The notes under the pieces: generated by a model
Databases searched by the model: none
What the model was told of the DNA's origin: nothing
Seen by the model: only the letters and a program-made list of their open reading frames with translations
Shown here: in pieces, positions 8,504 through 16,603 of the stretch
Layout: each line of letters starts with the position of its first letter
How positions within the stretch are numbered: the stretch's first letter is position 1
Assembly (NCBI GenBank): GCA_026706075.1
Contig: JAPOZM010000027.1
Span: forward strand, 1-41,716
Length of the DNA: 41,716 bases
Reading direction: 5' to 3'
Origin: Gemmatimonadaceae bacterium
GTDB lineage: Bacteria; Latescibacterota; UBA2968; UBA8231
Program-made: the position numbers and the translations under genes

Positions 8504-10588
8504 GTGTCCATCACCCTGATGGCATACCGATTCCAGGTTGTACTCATGGTCTTTTGGGCTTCCTCGGCGATGGCTGAGGTCGGGGAGATGATGTACTGGA
8601 CATCCAAGAGAGGTATAGCACGAAACGGCTCCGAGTGGATTGTCGAAGCCGACCTGCGGCGTCCTGGCAGTATCGCGATTGATGAGATAAGGGAGGTAAT
8701 CTATTGGACCCATAGGCAATGGGTCTATACGGATCCCCCGATGATCTACCGTTCCAATCTGGATGGGTCTCACCTGGAAGTGTTTTCCCGAGTTGATGGA
8801 AGCGGTCTTGTCCATATTGGTATTGATTCGTGGGATCGAAAGATATACTACACAGGGAAAATCGACGGTGGCGACTATACTGACTCGAGCTTTGGTGGCT
8901 TCGATCTTGACACTTGGAAGAATGAAACCCAACCGTACGGTGTTCGCATCGCATGGGACCCCTATGGAGCAGTGGTTGATCCGCTCAAGAAGAAGCTCTA
9001 CTTCATGGACGCATATGGCCTGATGTCCCTTGACATTGAGTACATTGGCTACACCACCGACGGCAGTAGTGTCCCAGAAAGTCTGGAAGGACCTTTGGAA
9101 GTCTACCCCTTGGAGGATATGAAGGGCTACCGTGACAGGGGCCGGAGGAAGGGCATTTTCGATCTGGAGATGGACGTCGATAACGGGGTCATCTACTGGT
9201 CTGGGGAGAACGGTATAGGGAAATCACGGCTTGCAGATGGCAAGGAGGGAATCTCCTTGTTCATGGAAGTCCCGGCCCGGCAGATCGCGGTTGATCCAAG
9301 TCATGAGGACTTCTATTGGGCGAAGGACGGCGAGATTTACCGATCGACATTCGAGGGGTCCTCATCCGAGTTGGTCATCGACATATCTGGTTTCCGAGAC
9401 GAGATGTCTGGATACGACATGTCTGGATATGACATATCGAATATTGTGGACATGGCCGCCTACAAGGGACGGATCTACTGGTCGGATTTGGCCGGCACCC
9501 TCCATAGTTGTGATAGAGACGGGAAGGATCTGCGGGCTTTGTTCGCTCCAGTCGTGAGACGTCCATCCGGCATCTTTGCGGATTCAGAGCGCGGGAGAAT
9601 TCTGTGGGGAGACAGACTGTCAGGCTCCGTCTTTGAGGCAGACTTGGATGGTTCAGAAATGCGGATCATCACTTCGGAGTCCCTCGATGTATCTGACGTA
9701 TTGTCTACTGGAGACAGATTGTATTGGTGCGACAATGCCAAGGGAGAGATCTGGTCTTCCAATCTCGACGGTTCTGGCGCGGAGCCTGTGATCCGGCCAG
9801 GCACGTCTTTGCCTACCCTTGGCAATTGGCCTCCCATGACCATAGCCTACGATTCCGTTGGAGAGCGGGTGTGCTGGCAGGGAGAGGAGATCTACTGCGC
9901 GGACCCTGATGGGTCAAACGTCGATCTTCTCGTTAGCGGAGGGGGGAGTGTCTTCTACGACATTGCTGTAGATGGACAACAAGCGTCCATCTACTGGTCA
10001 GACCAGAAAGGACTGTACAGGATGCTGTTGGGCGGGGGTGGGAAGGAAACGCTCTACCGGGCCCCCTATCAGCATGGTTTCAGTGTATGGGACCGTATCC
10101 CTATCGCCCTGTCCCTTGACCAGGTCTACTGGTTTACTTGGGATTGGCACCCGTTGGCTTACGGCCCGTGGGTAGACCTGCATTGGATGGACAAGGACGA
10201 CAAGTCTGCGCGTTTCACTCGTGAGCGCCTTCACCGGGGGCAAAGCAAGGAACATCCTGAGAGCATTGCCTTCTATCTCCCTGCCGGGACAGCCGTGCAC
10301 CATCTCTCCGAACCCTCGGAATCTGCCTTGCACCGCAACTATCCCAACCCCTTCAACGGTGAGACGCGGATTCCTTACACGGTCTCCCGGGACGGCCCGG
10401 TGTCGCTGACCATCTACAACGCCCTCGGTCAGCCGGTGGCTTCCCTGGCCGATGGGATGCACTCTCGCGGCGCCTACGAGGCCGTGTGGGACACCGAAGG
10501 GCACGAATCACTTGCCAGCGGGATCTACCCTGCCCGCCTTGTCGCGGGCGATGTCGTCAGAATGAGGAAACTGACTCTGCTTCGATGA
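8504..10588 (+). CDS. Exported YWTD beta-propeller protein with FlgD-like C-terminal tail
   Basis: A 694-residue secreted protein. The N-terminus has a signal peptide (VVLMVFWASSAMA, cleavage after AMA). The body is built from LDL-receptor class B type units: repeated IYWT, IYYTG, IYWSGENG, IYWSDLAGTL, LYWCDNAKGEI and IYWSDQKGL, each followed by NLDGS- or DRDGK-like loops, which together form a beta-propeller. The last 90 residues contain LHRNYPNPFN, IYNALGQPVASL, and SGIYPARLVAGD. That is the FlgD-like or type IX-like sorting tail of FCB-group bacteria, so the protein is probably anchored or released at the cell surface. The GTG at 8504 follows AGAAGG by nine bases; the ATG at 8519 also leaves a usable signal peptide. 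GC content and codon use are visibly lower than in the flanking operons, except in the tail. Binding role, ligand unknown. Confidence 0.85.
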   Translation: MSITLMAYRFQVVLMVFWASSAMAEVGEMMYWTSKRGIARNGSEWIVEADLRRPGSIAIDEIREVIYWTHRQWVYTDPPMIYRSNLDGSHLEVFSRVDGSGLVHIGIDSWDRKIYYTGKIDGGDYTDSSFGGFDLDTWKNETQPYGVRIAWDPYGAVVDPLKKKLYFMDAYGLMSLDIEYIGYTTDGSSVPESLEGPLEVYPLEDMKGYRDRGRRKGIFDLEMDVDNGVIYWSGENGIGKSRLADGKEGISLFMEVPARQIAVDPSHEDFYWAKDGEIYRSTFEGSSSELVIDISGFRDEMSGYDMSGYDISNIVDMAAYKGRIYWSDLAGTLHSCDRDGKDLRALFAPVVRRPSGIFADSERGRILWGDRLSGSVFEADLDGSEMRIITSESLDVSDVLSTGDRLYWCDNAKGEIWSSNLDGSGAEPVIRPGTSLPTLGNWPPMTIAYDSVGERVCWQGEEIYCADPDGSNVDLLVSGGGSVFYDIAVDGQQASIYWSDQKGLYRMLLGGGGKETLYRAPYQHGFSVWDRIPIALSLDQVYWFTWDWHPLAYGPWVDLHWMDKDDKSARFTRERLHRGQSKEHPESIAFYLPAGTAVHHLSEPSESALHRNYPNPFNGETRIPYTVSRDGPVSLTIYNALGQPVASLADGMHSRGAYEAVWDTEGHESLASGIYPARLVAGDVVRMRKLTLLR

Positions 10589-10606
10589 GGGGCTGGAGCC
10601 CCATCG
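10583..10606 (+). terminator. Hairpin at the end of the beta-propeller gene
   Basis: GGGGCT and AGCCCC pair tightly, and the flanking CGAT and ATCG can extend the stem. It overlaps the stop codon at 10586-10588. There is no clear T run after it, so intrinsic termination is only plausible. It also lies between convergent genes. Confidence 0.4.
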
Positions 10607-10617
10607 AATAGCTCGGT

Positions 10618-11145
10618 TCAGATCCGCAACGCCCGCAGTTTCTCAGGATCCAGCTCGACACCCAGCCCCGGGCCGTCGGGCAGCAGCACCTGCCCCTCTT
10701 CATACCGCACCGGCTCGACGGTGACGTCCTCGTGGTACACGAGGGGACCCGCCATGTAGCAGCCGTGATCGAGGTTCGCCGTGGCCGCGGCCACGTGGAC
10801 TCTCGCGGCGGTGCCGATCGACATCTCCACGGTGCTGCCCATCAGCGTCCGCAGACCGAACTGGCGGGCCATCCCGAAGGTCCGCCGGCAGGGCTCGATG
10901 CCGGCGTACCCGAGTCCGGTGTTGAAGACGTCCACGACGCCGGCCCGGGCCAGCCCCAGGGCCGCTTTCGTCGGCGGTGTGCTCGGAGATGGGCACGTCG
11001 ATCTCGGCCTTCACCGCCAGTACGTCGGCCATGTCGATGCCGCACAGGGACCGGGTGCTCCCAGGGTGGCGCGACAGCTCCTCCAGCACCGGACCCCGTT
11101 CACGGGCGTCGGCCCCGAGCAGCAGCAGCTCCAGGGCGGCTTGCA
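10618..11145 (-). pseudogene. Decayed copy of an enolase-superfamily gene
   Basis: This is a broken copy of the gene at 12597-13700. The last 105 codons (10618-10935) are nearly identical to the intact C-terminus. Upstream, a two-base loss relative to the intact copy (GGCCGC-TTTCGTCGG against GGCCGTCGCTTCATCGG in the plus strand) shifts the frame after ISEHTADE. Further upstream, CGIDMA joins directly to DVLAVKAEI, which removes about 384 bp (128 codons) of the barrel. Homology stops near 11145, so the N-terminal capping domain is missing. The break lies next to the ATPase gene starting at 11202. It should not be functional. Confidence 0.85.
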
Positions 11146-11151
11146 AAATGC

Positions 11152-11186
11152 CCCCTCTTTCGTACTCTATATGTCGGAAAAAGGGG
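11152..11186. repeat. Imperfect inverted repeat upstream of the ATPase gene
   Basis: CCCCTCTTTCG (11152-11162) and CGGAAAAAGGGG (11175-11186) form an imperfect stem with one mismatch and one bulge around an AT-rich loop containing TACTCTATAT. It starts a few bases after homology to the enolase-superfamily gene ends, so it may mark the edge of the inserted segment. The AT-rich loop could also serve as a -10 region for the ATPase gene, but no convincing -35 is visible. Confidence 0.4.
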
Positions 11187-11201
11187 ACATTACCATTAAT
11201 C

Positions 11202-12569
11202 ATGTATAGATCGGCTGAACGCGCTCTGGCCCAATGGTTGGCCACCCCCCAGCGAAAACCGCTGGTCATCCGCGGGGCCCGCCAGGTGGGTAAATCCACC
11301 CTGGTGCGGCAGTTCGCCCAGTCCAGTCACCTGCACCTCAACGAGATCAACCTCGAGCGCCACCCGGACCTCGACCCCGTGTTCCAGACCCTGGACCTGA
11401 CGCACATCCGCCGCGAACTCCAAGGGCTCCTGGATCGACCGCTGCTGGCACCGGGCAGCATCCTCTTCCTCGACGAGATCCAGGCGACCCCCCACGCCCT
11501 GCCCGCCCTGCGCTACTTCTTCGAAGACCACCCCGAGTTGCCGGTGATCGCCGCGGGCTCCCTGCTCGAATTCGTCCTCTCGGAACACGCCTTCACCATG
11601 CCCGTGGGGCGTATTCAGTACTTCCATCTGGGCCCGATGAGCTTTGAGGAGTTCCTCGCCGAACTGGACCCTGCCCTCCTGGCCTGGCTGCAGGACTACA
11701 CCCTCGAAGATCCCCCGCCCCAGACCGTCCACACCCGCTTGTCGGCCTGTCAGCGGGAGTACCTGCTGGTGGGTGGCATGCCCGAAGCCGTAGCCGCGTA
11801 CAGCTCCACCCGCCACTTCGCCGACGTAACGCCGGTGCATCGGTCCATCGTCGATACCTACCAGGACGACTTTGCCAAGTATGCCTCCGCCCGAGTCCGG
11901 CTGCGCTTGCAGCGGGTTTTCAACCACGTTCCCCGGGCCGTGGGCCGCAAAGTCAAGTACACCCAGATCGACCGCGAGGAGACCGCCCGCGAGCTGAGGG
12001 CCGCCATCGACTTGCTGGCCAAGGCCCGGGTCATCGCACCCGTGTTTCACAGTACCTGTTCCGGGGTGCCCCTCCACGCCGATGTCGATTGGAGGACCTA
12101 CAAGCTCCTCTTTCTGGACATCGGCCTGATGAACCGTCTGTGCGGCCTGGACTGGCTGGCTCTGAAGGAGTTGGACGACCGCCAGCTGATCAATGAAGGA
12201 GCCCTGGCCGAACAGTTCGTCGGGCAACACCTGCTCTACCTGGAAGAGGGTGACGAGACGCCCCGGCTGAACTACTGGCTGCGGGAAGGGAAGAGCGCCA
12301 ACGCCGAAGTTGACTACGTGATCGCCCGGGGGGCCTGGATCGTGCCGGTCGAAGTCAAGGCCGGCACGAGCGGCACCCTGCGGTCCCTGCACCAGTTCGC
12401 CCTGGCCAAGGGGACGCGCCTCGCGGTGCGCTTCGACCTCAATCCGCCCACCGTCCAATCCATCCGGCACCAAGTGGGCGGAACGGGGCAGCGCGTGGAA
12501 ATGACCCTGCTCTCGCTGCCGCTATACCTGGTGGGACAACTGGGCCGTCTGCTGGACCGGCTCAGGTAA
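11202..12569 (+). CDS. AAA ATPase with C-terminal DUF4143 domain
   Basis: A 455-residue protein of the AAA_14/DUF4143 family. The N-terminal ATPase has a P-loop at GARQVGKST (residues 25-33), a Walker B ILFLDEIQ (about residues 85-93), and the AAGSLLEFVL sensor-1 region. The C-terminal half carries LVGGMPEAV, GALAEQFVGQHL and the segment NAEVDYVIARGAWIVPVEVKAG, whose spaced D and E-V-K recall a PD-(D/E)XK nuclease fold. The family is common as a solitary accessory gene in bacteria and archaea, and its role is not established. The ATG at 11202 begins the family-typical MYRSAERAL; the open frame extends upstream into pseudogene sequence. It is wedged between a broken and an intact copy of the same metabolic gene, transcribed against both, which marks it as an insertion. 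Confidence 0.88.
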   Translation: MYRSAERALAQWLATPQRKPLVIRGARQVGKSTLVRQFAQSSHLHLNEINLERHPDLDPVFQTLDLTHIRRELQGLLDRPLLAPGSILFLDEIQATPHALPALRYFFEDHPELPVIAAGSLLEFVLSEHAFTMPVGRIQYFHLGPMSFEEFLAELDPALLAWLQDYTLEDPPPQTVHTRLSACQREYLLVGGMPEAVAAYSSTRHFADVTPVHRSIVDTYQDDFAKYASARVRLRLQRVFNHVPRAVGRKVKYTQIDREETARELRAAIDLLAKARVIAPVFHSTCSGVPLHADVDWRTYKLLFLDIGLMNRLCGLDWLALKELDDRQLINEGALAEQFVGQHLLYLEEGDETPRLNYWLREGKSANAEVDYVIARGAWIVPVEVKAGTSGTLRSLHQFALAKGTRLAVRFDLNPPTVQSIRHQVGGTGQRVEMTLLSLPLYLVGQLGRLLDRLR

Positions 12570-12596
12570 CCTGTCCGCGCCTGATCCCGACGCCGC

Positions 12597-13700
12597 TCAG
12601 ATCCGCAGCGCCCGCAGCCTCTCCCGATCCAGCTCGACGCCCAGCCCCGGGCCGTCGGGCAGCAGCACCTGCCCCTCCTCGTAGCGGACCGGCTCGACGG
12701 TGACGTCCTCGTGGTACACGAGGGGACCCGCCATGTAGCAGCCGTGATCGAGGTTCGCCGTGGCGGCGGCCACGTGGACTCGCGCCGCAGTGCCGATCGA
12801 CATCTCCACGGTGCTGCCCATCAGCGTCCGCAGGCCGAACTGGCGGGCCATGGCGAAGGTGCGGCGGCAGGGCTCGATGCCGGCGTACCCGAGGCCGGTG
12901 TTGAAGACGTCCACGGTGCCGGACCGGGCCAGGCCCAGGGCCGTCGCTTCATCGGCGGTGTGCTCGGAGATCGGCACGGCGATCTCGGCCTTCACGGCCA
13001 GGAAGTCCTCCGCCGGCGCCCGGTGGCGGCCCTGCACCGGGGACTCGAACACGGCCGGGCCGAAGGGCGCCAGGCGCTTGAGCGCCGCCACGGCGTCGTC
13101 CGGGGAGAAGCGGCCGCTGGCGTCGAGGGCGGTCAGGGTCAGGCTGTCGCCCCAGCGGGAACGGGCCCGGTCGAGGAGGCTCTCGTCGCAATCCAGGTCC
13201 ATCCCGAAGTAATAGCGGAAGGCGCCGTGCCCCTGGCCGAGGCGGCGCTCGACGCGGTCGAGGTTGGCCGCCACGTCGGCCTCGTCCCGGCAACAGGAGA
13301 GGGGGTAGGCGAAGGGGACGCGGTCGCGGAAGGCGCCCCCGAGGAGGGTGGCCAGGGAGACGCCGAGTTGGCTCGCCACCGCGTCGTGGACGGCCATGTC
13401 GATGCCGCACAGGACCTGGTGGTCCCAGGGGTGGCGCGACAGCTCCTCCAGCAGAGGGCCCCGTTGAAGGGCGTCGGCGCCGAGCAGCAGCGGTTCGAGG
13501 GCGGCCTGGAGGCGGACGGCGGACCCGGCGTCCAGATCCCAGGGGACGTCCGACATCTCGCCGAGGCCGGTCACGCCCGCGTCGGTGTGCAACTGCACGA
13601 CCACGTGGCGGGACTCGGCCGGCTCCGGATCGCTCGGGGCGCGCCGTCCCATCTCGCGGTGGGTGCGCACCGGCGTCAGCTCGAGGGCGGTGATCTTCAT
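12597..13700 (-). CDS. Enolase-superfamily protein (muconate-lactonizing/mandelate racemase-like) lacking the KxK lysines
   Basis: A 367-residue protein with the N-terminal capping domain (MKITALELTPVRT, then TDAGVTGLGEMSD and GIDMAVHDAVASQLGVSLATLLGG) and a barrel. Metal-ligand positions appear as ALDASGR (Asp), VFESPV (Glu) and PISEH (Glu), and the end of the barrel has GSTVEMSIGTAA. The second-strand KxK motif expected before a glycine is R162-Y-Y164-F-G instead, so both usual catalytic lysines are replaced. It is therefore unlikely to catalyse the classic lysine-dependent reactions and may use the His/Arg/Tyr set seen in some sugar-acid dehydratases (inference). It lies 52 bp downstream of the TIM-barrel paralogue C on the same strand, probably one operon. 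A broken copy lies at 10618-11145. Confidence 0.87.
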   Translation of the reverse strand: MKITALELTPVRTHREMGRRAPSDPEPAESRHVVVQLHTDAGVTGLGEMSDVPWDLDAGSAVRLQAALEPLLLGADALQRGPLLEELSRHPWDHQVLCGIDMAVHDAVASQLGVSLATLLGGAFRDRVPFAYPLSCCRDEADVAANLDRVERRLGQGHGAFRYYFGMDLDCDESLLDRARSRWGDSLTLTALDASGRFSPDDAVAALKRLAPFGPAVFESPVQGRHRAPAEDFLAVKAEIAVPISEHTADEATALGLARSGTVDVFNTGLGYAGIEPCRRTFAMARQFGLRTLMGSTVEMSIGTAARVHVAAATANLDHGCYMAGPLVYHEDVTVEPVRYEEGQVLLPDGPGLGVELDRERLRALRI

Positions 13701-13752
13701 GGGAGAGGGGGCTGCAACGGACCTCAGGCGCGCCGAGGCGCCAGGCGGCAGG

Positions 13753-15345
13753 TCAGGGTGAGCCGGAGGAGCCCAGCAGCGTGCCGGCCAGGGCTTCCGA
13801 GTAGGCCACCACCAGCTCCACGTCGGTCAGCACGAGATCGGAGGCCAGCTGAGGGTGCCGCTGCCGCAGGATGACCTCGACGCGGTGCCGCCCGCCCTTC
13901 ACCTGTCCCGCAGTCAGGGGGAAGCGCACCCACGCGGCGGCGTGCACCCCCGAGAGCCCGTGGCGGTCGCCGGTGGTGTCGTAGGTCAGCGTGGGTTCCG
14001 CCAGCTCGGCGCCGTCCCAGCGCACGGCCACCTCGTCGCCCCGGACCCAGTCCTGCAGGTGGAGGCGCAACTCCAGGGCGCGGGGCGGGTGGGTCTCGAA
14101 GTCGTCGGCCACGTCGAGGTAGATCACCGGTCCGCCGCCGGTGATCGTCTCCTTCAGCGCCACCGGGACCGTCCCCCGCACCCGGTCGTTGTCGTAGGCG
14201 CCGCGCCACTCCCCCTCGTGCCTGAGGACCCGGTGGGTGGCGGCGTGGACCTTGTCGGTGACGGCGAGGCTCTCCGGGCTGCCGACCTGGTTGAGCAGCT
14301 CCCGGCGGTTCTCCCGTCCCGCGTGCCAGTTGAAGGCGTAGATCCCGTCGGCGCCATGGTGCCAGTGGCGGGCGGCGATGGCGCGGGTGCGCAGGCGGTC
14401 CTTCTCCGCCTCCGGCTCGGGACCCACCCAGGGGCCGGGGAGGCCGCCGTCGAAGCCGGGGTACACGGCGACGCCGTGGGGCCGGCAGAGGTCGGTGAAG
14501 CCGGCCACGTCGACGTCGTCGTCGGTGCCCCCGTTGCCGGCGGGTATCACGATGTCCACCAGGCCTTCTTCCAGCCAGGCGGGCAGGTCGTAGCCGATCT
14601 GCTCGCAGACGTGCAGGTTGCCGGCCACCCGGGCGGCGACGAAGAGGGGCCTGCCGCGCTTGCGGCCGATCTCGTCGGCGCAGCGGCGGGCGGCCCTCTG
14701 CAGGTCGGTGATGACGTAGCGCAGGCGGAAGGCGTCGTCCTCGGGCAGGTGGAAGGCGTGGCGCTGCCAGTCGAGCTCGACCCCGTCCCAGTCGTAGCGC
14801 TCGCAGACCTCGCGGACGTGGTCGAGGCGGTGGCGGCGGACCTCGGGGACCGACATGTCCCAGGAGAGGGCGAACCACTCGGAGGTGCGCGAGCCGAGGA
14901 GCCACTCGGGGTGGCGGCGCCGCAGCTCGGTCAGCTCGGTGTGATGGAGGGTGGGCAGGTCGGCGATCTGGGCGCCGTTGAAGTGGTTGTCGTTCATGCG
15001 CACCGAGGCGTAGACCTGCAGGCCCAGGCTGCGGCCACGCTCGATGAGGGCCGCCTGCGGGTCCTCGCCGCGCTCGAGCAGGAGGCGGATGTTCTCGGTG
15101 TGGGTCAGGGAATAGGCCCCTTCGTAGCGCCGGCCGTGGATGTCGCCGAGCTGCTCGAGGGCCTCGGAGGGCCAGCGCGCGGCGTGCTCGCCGACGCACC
15201 AGAACAGGGCGCCCACCTGGGTCTGTTCCAAGGGCGCGAACACGCGCTCGAGGAAGGACTCCATCGACTGGGGGACCTCGTCGTACCCGTGAGGGGCCCC
15301 GTCCCAGTTGTAGATGATTCGGTAGGGTGGTGGTGTCGGGCGCAT
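13753..15345 (-). CDS. TIM-barrel hydrolase-like protein, paralogue C
   Basis: A 530-residue relative of the proteins at 4668-6260 and 6272-7735. Conserved segments are IRLLLERGEDPQAALIERG, a candidate catalytic strand DWDGVELDWQRHAFHL, PAWLEEGLVDIVIPAGNGG, and ADGIYAFNWHAGRENRREL, followed by a C-terminal beta-sandwich (DVADDFETHPPRALELRLHL). The acidic VELDW is kept. ATG 15345 is preferred because the longer frame to 15414 overlaps the start of the divergent M20 gene and encodes an unrelated leader. No signal peptide is visible. It is likely cotranscribed with the enolase-superfamily gene just downstream. Substrate is unknown; a sugar or polyol derivative is inferred from the company it keeps. 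Confidence 0.8.
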   Translation of the reverse strand: MRPTPPPYRIIYNWDGAPHGYDEVPQSMESFLERVFAPLEQTQVGALFWCVGEHAARWPSEALEQLGDIHGRRYEGAYSLTHTENIRLLLERGEDPQAALIERGRSLGLQVYASVRMNDNHFNGAQIADLPTLHHTELTELRRRHPEWLLGSRTSEWFALSWDMSVPEVRRHRLDHVREVCERYDWDGVELDWQRHAFHLPEDDAFRLRYVITDLQRAARRCADEIGRKRGRPLFVAARVAGNLHVCEQIGYDLPAWLEEGLVDIVIPAGNGGTDDDVDVAGFTDLCRPHGVAVYPGFDGGLPGPWVGPEPEAEKDRLRTRAIAARHWHHGADGIYAFNWHAGRENRRELLNQVGSPESLAVTDKVHAATHRVLRHEGEWRGAYDNDRVRGTVPVALKETITGGGPVIYLDVADDFETHPPRALELRLHLQDWVRGDEVAVRWDGAELAEPTLTYDTTGDRHGLSGVHAAAWVRFPLTAGQVKGGRHRVEVILRQRHPQLASDLVLTDVELVVAYSEALAGTLLGSSGSP

Positions 15346-15412
15346 GAGGCGGCTTAGACTACCAAAGTTCCCGTGACGGTGAAAGGGGAGGACCCGTGTT
15401 GAGGAGAGAAAC

Positions 15413-16603
15413 ATGACCTGCGAGGATCACCAGGCGGCCGTAGCGGCCGTAGACGAGGCCCGCTTGCTGGAGACCGCGGTGGACCTCGTGGCGGCACCCA
15501 GCCCGACCCGGTCCGCCGGGGAAGCGGCGGACCGCCTGGACCGGCGGCTGCGGGCGGACGGCTTTGAGGTTGAGCGGCCGGAAGCCGACTGGCCGGAGTC
15601 GCCGGCGGTCGTGGCCCGCCTCGACAGCGGCGCCCCGGGGCGCTGGCTGCAGTTCAACGGCCACCTGGACACGGTGCACCTGCCCTTCGCGCCGCCCGCC
15701 GTCCGCGACGGCGTCTTCACCGGCTCGGGATCGTCGGACATGAAGGGGGGCATCGCCGCCTCCGTGGAGGCGATGCGGGCCCTGCGCGACTCCGGACTGC
15801 CGCGAGCCGGCGGGATCCTGCTCACCGCCCACGACCACCACGAGGCGCCCTGGGGGGACGGCCGCCAGCTGCGGGCCCTCATCCGCGAGGGATACGTCGG
15901 CGACGGCGTGCTCCTGCCCGAGTACCTGGCCGACCGGCTGCCGGGAGCCGGCCGCGGCATGGGGGTCTTCGACATCCGGCTCACCCGTCCGGGCGAGGCC
16001 GTGCACGAGGTCCTGCGGCCGCCGGAGACGCCGGACGTGGTCGCCGCCGGGGCCGCCCTGGTGGGGGAGCTGAAGGACCTCGACGTCCGCCTGACCGCGA
16101 TGCGTCACGAGGTCAGCGGCCGGGATTCCGTCTTCGTCGGCCAGCTCGAGTCGGGGGAGATCTTCAACCAGGCGCCGGTCTCCTGCCGGCTGCGGGGCAC
16201 GCGCCGGTGGGTCTCCCAGGGCCGGGGAGAGGAGGCCCGCGAGGAGCTGACGGCCCTGGCCGGGTCCGTGGCCTCCCGCTTCGGCGCCGAGGCCGCGGTG
16301 GAGTTCCAGGTCGTGGGGGAGGCCTTCGAGCTGCGCCGGGAGGACCCGCTCGTGGAGGCCTTCCAGGCGGCGGTGGAGGCCAACGACGGCGCCGCCCTGC
16401 CGTGGGCGGACAAGCCCTTCCTCGACGACGGCAACCGCTTCTGCGGCCAGGCCGGGATCCCCGCCATCACCCACGGCCCGGCGGCGAAGGGTGCCCACAC
16501 CACGGAGGAGCGGGTCCCGGTGGCCGAGCTGGTGCGGGTGGCGCGGGTCTACGCGGCCACGGCCCTGAACTTCTGCAGGGACGCTGCCGAAGGCTCCGGT
16601 TGA
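15413..16603 (+). CDS. M20/M25/M40 family metallohydrolase
   Basis: A 396-residue zinc hydrolase beginning at an ATG eight bases after GAGGAG. Landmarks are FNGHLDTVH (H84, D86), GSSDMKGGIAAS with the bridging Asp, TAHDHHEAPWGDG where the usual acidic pair is altered but one Glu remains, LLPEYLAD, and the terminal AKGAHTTEERVPV with the final His. It groups with acetylornithine deacetylase or succinyl-diaminopimelate desuccinylase-like proteins rather than aminopeptidases. The modified Glu-Glu region leaves some doubt about the general base. It is divergent from paralogue C (68 bp between starts) and overlaps the APH-fold kinase gene by four bases, so the two are probably cotranslated. Confidence 0.85.
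   Translation: MTCEDHQAAVAAVDEARLLETAVDLVAAPSPTRSAGEAADRLDRRLRADGFEVERPEADWPESPAVVARLDSGAPGRWLQFNGHLDTVHLPFAPPAVRDGVFTGSGSSDMKGGIAASVEAMRALRDSGLPRAGGILLTAHDHHEAPWGDGRQLRALIREGYVGDGVLLPEYLADRLPGAGRGMGVFDIRLTRPGEAVHEVLRPPETPDVVAAGAALVGELKDLDVRLTAMRHEVSGRDSVFVGQLESGEIFNQAPVSCRLRGTRRWVSQGRGEEAREELTALAGSVASRFGAEAAVEFQVVGEAFELRREDPLVEAFQAAVEANDGAALPWADKPFLDDGNRFCGQAGIPAITHGPAAKGAHTTEERVPVAELVRVARVYAATALNFCRDAAEGSG

Noticed and set aside
10977..11201. Upstream extension of the ATPase reading frame
   Set aside because: It translates antisense pseudogene sequence; the family-typical start is ATG 11202.
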